From NCBI GenBank assembly GCA_028565635.1, contig JAOXYB010022892.1:1-16760 (forward strand): a stretch of 16,760 nucleotides of DNA, written 5' to 3'. The position numbers were made by a program, and so were the translations under genes. Within the stretch, counting starts at the first letter, position 1; each line of letters opens with the position of its first letter. This stretch comes from Phoronis ovalis. Taxonomy: Eukaryota > Phoronida > Phoronidae. A model generated the notes under the pieces. That model did no database searches. It saw only the letters and a program-made list of their open reading frames with translations, and was not told where the DNA came from. Below are positions 1-10,600 of this stretch, piece by piece.

Positions 1-962
1 AAAACACTAGGCTTTTATCAACAATGCTAATGTGCTTGTCAAACTAAAGAAATTAGCTTCTTTAGAAAGTGGAATTGAGAAGTATTTCGTAGTTGGTGTC
101 TGGAAAATGGTGATGCAAAATGGCTTTTCAGTGGGTTTGGGATTTCGTTTTATGGTTTCGTGCAGCCACATGGGGAATTTTGTACATTTTTATTCAGTTT
201 ATATGTGGCGGAGTGCTGCGACAGAGGTAGGAACAATACATTGTGTTATTGATGCAGGGATATTTCTCTGTTCAGTACATTTTCTTCTGGAATGTGGGTG
301 TGAAATATTGTTTTGACATGCAGAATGGAATGAGTGAAAATTAAACAACAAAAAATAGAAAATAAATCTTTCCATATATTCTACTGGACATTTATACCTG
401 TAATACTAAAGATCTTTACAAGATAATTTGAGACATTCTAGTACCTTGTTGTAATTGAAGTTTAGATACCAAGTTGCATATATTCGTATTTACATTGTGC
501 TTATATGTAACAAAAGATTTTGGAAGGCAGGTTGATGTCCATCCACATCTAAAATGTCAGGTTCATAATCTTTATGAAATATCATTTTTGTGGAGAACAC
601 TTGACCTGGCTTTGGCCCAAACCAGGGTAGTATGATTAATACAAACAACATGTAATGTTATGTGCTGTGTGTTGCATGGTCATTAATATGGGTGTAGTCG
701 TGTCCCGTCCTCAAGTGATTATGTGGGCAGATATTTGGATTTTCTTATAGTTTGTGTTTCTGTAAAATGGCTATATTGTTAAGTCTTTGTTGAACAATCT
801 ATGTATGATTTCTAGTGGAATACTGTATACTTATTAGGCCTAAAAAATAATTATGGTTCCTATTGCATGGCCAAAAATAGGGCAGATAGGAATTTTGTTT
901 TATTTGATTGACCAAAACATGAAAGACACAATGAAAATAATAACAACACAGGTATTAGGTTA

Positions 963-980
963 GGTCAGGTAACCGGAACC
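963..980 (+). repeat. Dispersed repeat fragment, GGTNACCGGAA core (copy 1)
   Basis: This 18-bp stretch matches 5531-5548 at 15 of 18 positions, in the same orientation. Both copies share a ggtc-ggt-accggaa core and stand out as GC-rich islands in AT-rich introns, with TAGGCCTAA nearby (about 835 and 5565). They are probably remnants of one interspersed element family, of which only small parts are preserved here. Element type and borders cannot be judged from two copies. Confidence 0.45.
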
Positions 981-1130
981 AACCTATTTTTTTATAGTTA
1001 TTTTCGGTTTTGTTATTATGACATTGAACCAACAGAACCAACTTTCTGTATGTAAACTAATTTATATGCCCATATTCGTAGCTGTAATTTATGGGGGCTA
1101 AAGGGGGGGTAACTCGAGCTTTGGGGACTG

Positions 1131-1276
1131 TTAAGTCCGAGCAGCGAGCATTTCCTTTGTCTGTCTTTTGGCGACCATTTATTTCGCTTTGTTTCCTAAT
1201 TTTTTTTTTTTTGGTTGTCAATTTTTCTTGTTAAGTGCGAAAAGCGAGCATTGCCGATTTTTAAGTGCGAGCATTG
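1131..1276 (+). repeat. Degenerate spaced repeat, TTAAGTGCGA...GCGAGCATT, three copies
   Basis: Copies start at 1131, 1231 and 1261. The first two are 22 bp long, agree at 19 of 22 positions and begin exactly 100 bp apart. The third (1261-1276) lacks the middle of the unit and reads TTAAGTGCGAGCATTG. G-runs flank the block (about 1104-1110 and 1282-1287), and an oligo-T run lies between the first two copies. It looks like the end of a decayed mobile element or a short satellite piece and has no coding content. Confidence 0.55.
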
Positions 1277-1636
1277 TACCTTGGGGGGTTCCTACCCATT
1301 TATGGTGACCACCAATATCCCCTTGTTGGTAAAATTCTGGGAACTGCTATCAGCAAGAGCCTTATACTTTTTCGACCTGTGTCCTTAAAAATTCGCACTG
1401 ACGTAGAGAGCAGTGTCAAAACAGATTAAAGTGGACACAAGAAGAAACACATAAGAAATGTTTTTTAGTTATTTGAGTGGTGAAATGTCACAAGCAAGTT
1501 TTAGTTAATATTTGGGTGATAAAAAAACCCAGATATAATATTGTTTCCAATGTCAAAAATTGACCTCTAGTAAGTGTATCACTGTTATCACTTCTCAGTT
1601 GTCTTGTTATCTCATGGTGTTCTATTTTTTTTTCAG

Positions 1637-1691
1637 AAATAATACATTGCAGTTACTAGTAGTGCCTAAGGATGAAGACATACTGCAAATG
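1637..1691 (+). CDS. ARHGAP21: Exon A: C-terminal end of the PDZ domain
   Basis: The exon follows a long T tract ending in CAG (1636) and stops at the donor ATG|GTAAGG (1692). It starts with one base that completes a codon, then reads NNTLQLLVVPKDEDILQM and ends in phase 0. This matches the last beta strand of the ARHGAP21/23 PDZ domain and the conserved PKDEDIL tail, recalled in vertebrates as LELSVMPKDEDILQV. PDZ domains of this family bind C-terminal peptides of membrane or junction proteins. The peptide-binding loop and first strands must lie on exons upstream of the window. The exon is only 55 nt; confidence comes from the motif plus good splice sites. Confidence 0.85.
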
Positions 1692-4600
1692 GTAAGGTTC
1701 AGTGATGCCTATGATTTCTGAATGTTGTTTGTTAACTGAGTGAGTGTATGCATTGAGTGCTGTTGTTGTTATTGACTCTGCAGATAAGATTGTAAGCATG
1801 GCAAAAGTTCTTTTCATAGACATACTAAGGATGTTGACATAAACAGAAACAATGCCCATCTCCTAACATTGTTATCACCCATACATATTATTAGCTGGTT
1901 AGAATAGATTATGGTGTGAAAACATAGATAATTTAATCCCTGTGAAACCAGCTTCCCAACTGTGTTTGGAAATCTGGCATTTCAAAACTGATCTGCTAGT
2001 TTGTTGAACAAAGAACCATCTTTAAATGTCATGAGTCTAGGTTATGATATGATGCACTCCTTGGAGAACTTGATTAAGTGTTTGTTTTAGATATTTTTGC
2101 TTTTTCACCTTTGAAAGTCTGAATAAATTCACTGCTTAGTATTACTACAATCATTTCAATTGTGAGGAGTTTGACAATTACAAATCAAAAGGGGAAAAAA
2201 TATTTCAGGGGCTAGTATTTGTGCAGCAGTATTAGTGTCATAAATTGAACGCTGTAGTAGCTGGTTATATAAATATCTTGATTCTTTTTTTTTTGGTTTC
2301 AGAACTGAATCCTATATACTATAACTCCCAATCAATCAATATACAAATAATACTGTTTGGACAGCTATGAATCGAAACAGGTGCTTATTGACAGATTCAA
2401 AAATAGATGTACTTTTATTACCTGTGTGATAACAAAGTTAGTATTACTACTGATAGAACACTTACAATTGTTTACACACAGTAGTGGATTTTAACTAAAA
2501 TTTTTTCTAAATCATAAGAATTAACTGTTATCTTTTAATAATTATTCATAGTTATTTTATGAACACCAACATTTTTAGCCATGTCAACTGCTAAAATTTA
2601 CATCAAAATTTGAAGACTGACCTATAAATTTAAAATTACAGTATATGTAAAAAAAAACAGGGTGAAAATATTTTTCGAAATAAAAATAGGACCTGTGCTC
2701 CAAGAGTATGCAATCAACATGATCATCTGAAAATTTCCTCCAGAACTGAGAGATTGTCATCAGAATTTACTAAAGAATTTACTCCTAACAAGACTGTTTT
2801 TGTTAACCTTGTTGTTGACTTTGCTTAACAAGACACTTGCAGTAAAAGTAGTGAATTTTGAAACTGTATCCTCTTGGCTCATGCTGATTTACTGACAGGA
2901 GGGTGTGAACAAGATTAGCAGAAATCTGAGTCTGTTGTTGATACAGAGTGGGAGTAACCAGGAGAAGGAAGGACATGTGGACAACCAGAAATATGTTGTC
3001 TTGTACTTATATCTCAGGAGTAAAATACCCCAAACAAATCAAATTTGTCATGTTCTTCTAATTTGGACATTCCTTCCTGTAGAATATGCAGTACTGCTGC
3101 TGTTGTAATATTAATGATTTTGTGCTATAAAACTAAAATAATTTATTTAAATTTAGAGACTAGATCTCAGCTAGTCCAAGGTTGCAAGGGGCAAATAGGG
3201 GTTGTATATATTCTTACATTTAACAGTTTTCTGTATTTGGAAAAAGTATCGTATGGGTTATTCTTAGTCCTCTATTTGTTCCACTGTTGAGTTTGTATTT
3301 TAGCAGCAAAAAATGAACAGTGAAACACAACAGAGGACAAGAATTGGACCAGTTTTTGTAGCAATAACTGTAGTGTAGTATAGAGTATATGTTAGACTAA
3401 TGTTAGTCGGCTTTGTAATTTAAGATAATTTTTTTTTTCTTAAAAAGTCATTCAAAAGATTTGTCTAAAAATTTAATGTAAAGGACAAAATAATCTGGCA
3501 GTCTTATCTTTGAATTTAAAGGAAAAAAATATATGGCACTCCTAGCTTTACACAGAAACATTTTAAAAGCATAAACATACACATATGATATAATTACTGT
3601 ATTCAACTTTAAGCATTATAAACAGTTTTTGTAGGCAAAATTGCCAGTTTATTCTAGCAACTTTTATGTACATAAAAGTACATACTATAATTCATTTATT
3701 AAAAAACTCCAATCAGTGTTTGTAGCGACTGATGTCAGTCTAAGTATATGTATGTTTCAGCAGTTAGATGTAAATTTAGAATATCAGAGTTGCAATCCAG
3801 GAGGGTAATTAGAATGGTACCCTCTTTTTGCTGTTTATCCTATCTATAGGATATACAGCATAGGTATCGTCTTTCACGTGATAATTTTCAATATGGGTTA
3901 TATTAAAGAAATTCCCTTTTTTAGCTAATAATAACTGTTCCAGCTTGAAAAAAGTGCGGGCAATAGGAATATGAAGTTTTTAATATTCTTTTGTATGTCT
4001 TCATTAGCCAATATCAAGGCTTCAAGAACACAATGTTAGTCATTAAGCCTATTTTCAAAGGATCAGGAATTTGATTCTTTTGACACCCCCAAACTAATTC
4101 CAAGAAATAGATGTTCTCTGTGTAACTACCCAGTATAGTATATGCCATGACACATACATTTTCAATATATATGTTATTCTTAGCCAGTGGTAAGTTATAA
4201 CATACTTTAAAGCACAGCATTGTAGAAAAAAACACGTTTGATAATTTGTTGAGTTGAAAACACTGATAATTCTAATTAAATAGTAAATGTCATACCATTG
4301 TATAGACTGTCTGCTCTGTCACAACAGGAAGTGACAGAATTCCTGGGTATACTGTATTATAAGAAACTGTTTTCAGTTATAGTAGACTAATAACATCTTT
4401 GATATAAAATATTATCTTCAAGTTTCTCTAATATAATTTTGAATTCCTTTGATGGATTTAAGTCTGCATAGAAATGTTATCGATAAACCTAAGTTTTTTT
4501 GATTTTCGTAAATGTTCTTTTTTGCGTCAGGTAAGTCCTTTATACATTTGAATATATTTTTACTCTTGAAAATTATATCTGAGTGTGCATGTTAGCTTGT

Positions 4601-7600
4601 CCAATTGACAGTAAGTGTGTAACTCCATGTACAATGATGCCGTATGTATCTGCAGTGTGTTTTTAGTATGTAGAATACTTGTCCTAACTTAAAATTGTGG
4701 AAGATACAATTGCAAATGTGAATGGTATTTGAACATCGGTCTTGGGTGCCCATACAAGTAGGTTATGTACTTGATATCTATCCGAAAAGGTTTATTTGAA
4801 ATTTTTGATCAATACTGAAGTATAATCAATATTTGTTGTGTTTTTGTTAGTGTTTTAAACAAAAATATGGTATATTCTTGGTTTAATAATGGTTAATATA
4901 AATTAGTATATGTAATTTATATGATACACACGTAAGTACAAATAGCTGGTACACACCATTGTTTCCTAGTTTTGAAGCAGTCTGGCCGTACCAAATCTGG
5001 ACGATGTTCCAAGTTGAGCCTTGTTAAACTGTAGCACAAGTCTCAAAGCTTGAGAAATTTGCATCAACAATTGATTGTCATGCTAGCCAGATACTTACTG
5101 CTCATGTTTGGTGAGCACTAGACGGTCCACATATATGACATATGTTGAGTGCTGGTGAAGTATTTTCATGCAAGACCTAAAATAAATAGTTGTGTGTTTC
5201 CAGTAACATTGTAAAAAAAAGGGTAGGTAGGTAGGTAGGGATTTTTTTTATCTAACTGAGGAGAAGTACAGGTAGAAATACTGGAGTTTGTGTTTGTAGA
5301 AGATGGACTTGTTACCAGGGAACTATCTTATTTTGCTGAATGCGAAGTGCTCAACCATCAACTCCAGCTGGAAGATCCGGACTGTTGCCCAATGTCAATT
5401 GAGGCACGATAATTTTTCAGTGCACTTTTTGCTCTGCGTGATATTTTCTACATTTTTTGATATCAATGCGCCTACAAACAGAAAATCATGGTCTGACAAA
5501 AACTTTAGGTTGGGGCCTAAAATTAGGGGCGGTCGGGTTACCGGAAACACACAGCTTTTCATTTTAGGCCTAATTATGCTGATTAACAATTTGTCAGTTT
5601 TGGATAATAATCTATGTTTTATCTTGCATCATTTTAGACATATCAACATGCCACATCTAACCAGGGTCGAGAAGCTTACACAGGATGTGCTACAGATATA
5701 CCAGTCCCGCCTCATCAACCTCCAGTATCTCGATTAACACGTATGCAAACTGCGTCTTATGCTGCTTTACGTCAACAAGATGCTGCCAATCATGATCACG
5801 CTCTTCCAAGATCTACATCACTCCCTCCGACAAAATACCAAACTGAATACAACAAAGGATTACCCACTAATGCAATTTATCATAAACCAAGGTCTAGTTC
5901 AGAAATTTTAGATTCAAAGCGGGCTAGGACTTCGAACCTTGGTAATATACCAGAAACAGGGCAGTATAGGAATGTACTTTCTCACGGTTCTGAAACATCA
6001 AGTAGTGCTGGTAGTAATTTCAGTATTCAAAACTCTGTTACAGGAGTAACGGGAGGATTTGAAAAATCGAAACTGGACTCTCATAATATTGCGTTTCATA
6101 GGGATTATGAAAATTTAGAACAATTTGCGAATGTAGATGCAGACCGACAGGATTATCAGAATCTAGATTATCAAGGATCGTCTAGTAGTTTAAGTAGCCA
6201 CGGATCAGGATATATTGTTCGTGAGCCGAGACACGTTTTACAATCTACTCATAGGACTAGTTCAGGATACAACCAGCCTAGGGAGTCCGAAGCAGATACT
6301 AAAAAAATTGAAGAACAAAATTATCGGAGGACATTTGATAAGCAAGGAGAATATACAACACAAGAATCACACAGTATAAGCAATATTCAAAAAACACCTC
6401 CAGTGACTCCACCTCGTGTAAGTTCCAAAACGATAACTCTTGCACATATGCAACAACGGATGGATAAGAAAGCAACTTTAGAGGAAAATACATTGAATAA
6501 GTTGTATGGTAGTAATTTAGAAAGGCAAGCACAGGAAAACTTAAGACGATCTAGGGAAAATTTGGTTGAGACTGAAAATAAGGAAAATCAGAAGTTTGCC
6601 ACACATAACAATATAATGTTAAGAAGTGCTGGTCCAGATTTATTTTCTGAAAATGTATCAACAGAAAGGACGTTTCAGTTACGGCAGTCAAAAACAACAG
6701 ACAACATAGCAGACAAAATGGATTCATCTCCTGTTCATCGAACAACTGTAACTTACAGAAAATCTCGCACCACCCCAGGATTAGTTTCTGGGAGTAGTGA
6801 TACAAATGGTGATGTGAGTAGAGGTAGACCATACAATCCGAATCGTGGAAGCCGTTATGTTCCAGTTGAAGAACACGCTAGCATAATGACATCACAATCT
6901 TCTGATCAGCCAGATTCTGGCCTATACGTAACATTGAGTAACGATGATGCTGGTGTCCCCAACGCTACCTACAGTAATATTACATATATAGAACCGACCA
7001 GTCCTGTCACTGCCACTACCACGACAACAGTATCGACAACTGGAGTGCGATTCTTGCCCGCTTATAAAACTGGCTATGAAGTAACAAAACCTCATGTACG
7101 AATACAGAAGAGATATACAAAAAGTAAAAGTGATGGAACTCTTTCCAAAGAGAGACCTATATTGCATATTCATCAGTCAGCTGCTGGATATAATGAAGTG
7201 CCACCTGGTGGTGAGTATCAACAAAATACTTTAACTTACTCGTTACGATTTAAGGAACAACCTAATACCATAGATAATATGGCTGCACCCCCAAGCAGTG
7301 CTTCATCTGCTTTTGTCTCCCAGAATTCTCCAATGACTACTATATCGAGTATTAGTGAAGGAAATGTGACACAGCAGAATTCTGATTTTCCTAAACATAT
7401 TAAAGCAAGCATCACAACAAAAAGTGGACATATTGATATCCAGGATCCAAAGCATATATCAATTGCTATTCGTAGAAACCAACAAAATGAGAATACTCAT
7501 ACAGCAGAATCATCTGACGCTCACAGGATTAGTACTACATCATCCCCTTCACAGTCTGTTAATATTTATGTACGAGGTAAAGATTCATCTCAACCTTCAT

Positions 7601-10600
7601 CCTCTTATAGTTCATCACAAGAAAATTCTTGTGGAGCTTTAGTGACAACCAGTTTTCTATCAGAAAATATACATGAAGGCAATTATAGTAGAGTTCCATC
7701 AACATTGGATTATGTTCCGAATCAGTACATGGATTATCGTGATATCTCAAGCAATTCACAAAATCAGTTCTCTAGTGATTCAAGTACTGGTGTCATGGGA
7801 AGTTTGCAATTTTCGGATTTACAGTCTCATTCTACTGATTATACCCGGACTCGTTCTTCTGATTCCATCGGATCTTTACAATCTCCGGATAGAAGTCCAG
7901 GAAGAGACCAGTTCCTGTCGAATTGTGGCTCCACAGAAGATGACAGAAAAAGAGGACAGAAAGCTTGCCGTCAGCCTTCTTATTTAAACGCCATGCATTC
8001 TCCAATGAGTAAAGGTAAGTTAGCTAGTAAGTTTGCTTACCTATTACATATTCAAATGCACAGGTTTCTGGTAAGGTTTCGGTAATAATAGCAGCATGCA
8101 CAAACAGTATCTCATAAGTATCTTTATGCACTCTTTGTTTGTATTAGATTTAATGCCATGTTCTATTAATAGAGTTATCTAGAGTGTTCAACATTTTAAA
8201 CTAGAAAAGCATGTTCTTAGATTCAAAACAATGAGCTTAAAATCGTATTCTTGTTGTTTTTTTTGTATGTGTAATTGCTGAGAAAGTAGAGCTGACATTG
8301 TATGTCCTCAGTGGTGTTTTATTTAGGCCAAAGTAGTATTTTACATAACATACGTAGAAAAAAGATTGTTCTAATACAAAATACTGTTTGGTGTAAACTT
8401 CTACCACACAATCCCTCTACCTGCTTTTAGCTTTTAGCATGCAAATTGTGTCTCTTTCCATACATCCTCAGGTCAGCCCCTGCATTCAAGTTCTACCAAT
8501 AGCTTTGCCAATCGAAATAAATTTGCTATGCGAACTTTGCCAAAATCATGGGGCAGTAAACAAAGGAGCTTGCATGAATCAAGACCTGGAATATATAGTG
8601 GCTTGGCTTTTTCCTTCAATGCAGCCGTCGCATGTACTACAGGTAATTTAAAAAATAATAGGAAATATGAGAGATTGGTTTTTATTGATTGCAGCGGAAA
8701 CAATACTTTATCTGCAGTGTGTCTCAATTGTCTGAATATAAGAAAAACCTCTCGGTCTCATAGTATACTATCATCGGAACCAGTGGCAAACATTATGACA
8801 AAATTTAACCACAAAAGCCCAAAACATGCTCTGTGCGAATCACAAGGGTCCAAGTAGTCCCACACTTCCTATTACAGATCCTACTCATCATGAAGTCTTA
8901 ATTTCATTTAACCAGAAAATATAGTCTCTTTAAGCATGATTTCAACGCTCATAAGATGTCATATCATCAGCATGGACACAAATATGTTGCCCACTCTAAC
9001 CAACAACTATTTTTTGACTCATCATAAATTTTTATAATGCATACTGTTACCACAAGCTAAACATGCAGCTACCTGCTGGCATGAGATTAGTGTTTTTGAG
9101 TTATTTGCTAGCTTTTTGTCGCCCCTGCTCTGTTTTGTTCTCTGCCTGCTGTTATCCAATGTACATTTGCTAATAAATTTGCGTTGGAATCACCTAAACA
9201 CTTCCGTCCAGAGATATAAAAATTAATGTATGTCTGTCTTTCTTTTCTTGTAATGAAATTAACCTGTGAAAAATATTGGATATCGTAATTTGATCTAAAT
9301 CTGTGACAAGTTCCTGATAAAGAAATGTGTTACATAGATGTCTGATATTTCTACAAGTACGTACATTATATAAATGTTGAATCTCATTGAGGCCAGGAAC
9401 CTTCAGGTTTTGTTGCTATAAGTTAATATTTATTAATCTTACCAGCCAAGGCTTCATTTATTTAACTCTGAACAAATCAGTTATATTTGGGTATATGCCC
9501 TTTTTACTTGTTAGGCCAGCAATATATTCATATTGTTACACAATGAATAACAACTATTTTATAAGAATTTACTAACAAAATGTCTTAAAAATGTAAGGTC
9601 TTCGTTAGATGTTCATTTTGTAAATGTGCCCGCCTATCCCTAACTGTCTACTCCAATACCGAAATATCCCGATTGATAATTCTAGATTATTGACTGTACA
9701 AGCACTTGTCCAAACTGTGTATCATATCCTAGGTAAATTAACCTTTCAGCTGAACCAGACCTTGAAGAAACTCGAAGTAGTTGTAGTATAACTACCGCAA
9801 CCACTTCGTCCATTGTAGTATCTAATGCTGGCAGCGATTACCCAGAGGATTGTGTGATACGAAGGCAGCGATCTGCAGGTTAGTAGAGACGAAATTATTG
9901 ATTGGGGGTTCAAGTTTGCATATAGGAGAACAATGTAACAAGATATACATATTACCCGGATGCTTAGGACAGTTTAATTACGAGCAGTTGCAATTTGTAT
10001 ATAGACAGTAATGTCGCATGAAAGTACTGTGAACTGAATTGCATAAGCACATCCTGGTATTTCTCATGAATGGCGAGTGTCAGTAAAATTTGCCTGTTAA
10101 CAAAAGTTCTAGACATTACAGCCTACATTGTTAAAGTATTCAAATGATCCACAAGCTGCATGTAGGTAAACTTTTATGTAACTATGCTTACATGGTATGC
10201 TTCCAAAATATGTACACCTTCATTTGTTTATCATTTAACATAAAGATTGGCTTGAATAAATGTGCCAACTTGTACGCTGCACCGTAATTAAGATGTTTTG
10301 TTTGAAACATTTGTCTTTATTCAAATTTTCTGGATAAATCATGACTCATTGCAAGTGTTGCTGCATAAAGATGCCAAGTAGCCAAAAATAAGTAATACTG
10401 AGATAATTGCTATCCACTTATGCGGTTCCGTCATTTTTATGATCAAATTGTATTTTGCATGTCACAACTGTATGTTGCATTTGCTTTGAAAATATAATAA
10501 CCTTTTTGTCCATATGATTAACAAAATTATGAGAATTAATCTTTTAAAGATTGACTGACATATATCATGTTAATGTCAATTAATCATTTGACAGCATAAG

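Larger units (their letters stand above)
1..1636. other. Intron upstream of exon A (partial), with repeat fragments
   Basis: AT-rich DNA leading to a strong polypyrimidine tract and CAG at 1634-1636. I searched all three + frames for the rest of the PDZ domain (GGPA, GD-V-VNG-type motifs) and found none, so the previous exon is probably left of the window. The only structure I see is a CpG-containing repeat-like block at about 950-1280, described separately. An open frame at 32-316 has no recognisable protein content. Confidence 0.6.
1692..5637. other. Intron A-B, 3,946 bp
   Basis: Donor GTAAGG at 1692; acceptor TCATTTTAG ending at 5637. It joins phase 0 to phase 0. In vertebrates about 15 extra residues (around TKDV-ALAYSQ) separate the two matched segments, so a phase 0-0 microexon here is possible, but I could not find one. 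The intron holds a perfect 20-bp palindrome (3660-3679), a recursive-splice-like site (4530/4531), a GGTA microsatellite and a repeat fragment near 5460-5575. The remainder is featureless AT-rich sequence. Confidence 0.7.

Noticed and set aside
32-316. 94-codon open frame containing VGLGFRF, similar to a PDZ peptide-binding GFGF loop
   Set aside because: The residues around it do not match the ARHGAP21/23 PDZ domain, no suitable exon borders are present, and the rest of the PDZ is absent. Likely chance.
2895-3108. Open frame after CTGACAG with LLLIQSGSNQ, resembling the LIQNS of the PDZ helix
   Set aside because: It lies downstream of exon A, which holds the strand following LIQNS. It has no convincing donor and the surrounding peptide does not match.
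4463-4530. Hidden exon ending at the CAG|GTAAGT site
   Set aside because: From the nearest upstream AG, the only open frame would need a phase that exon A does not leave, and the phase-0 frame has an early stop.
5303-5737. 144-codon open frame beginning with ATG before exon B
   Set aside because: It runs through intron and a repeat-like segment, then overlaps the start of exon B in a different frame. The exon B frame, not this one, carries the family motif EAYTG and continues openly for 792 codons.
8015-8085. Extension of exon B to the stop at 8086
   Set aside because: Begins with a consensus GTAAGT and the peptide has intron character. Only the first 12 nt are considered, as a tandem-donor variant.
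8643-8857. Read-through of exon C to a stop at 8858 as an alternative terminal exon
   Set aside because: The frame past the good donor is K/N-rich translated intron with no family resemblance, and no clear poly(A) signal follows closely. Exon D fits in phase.
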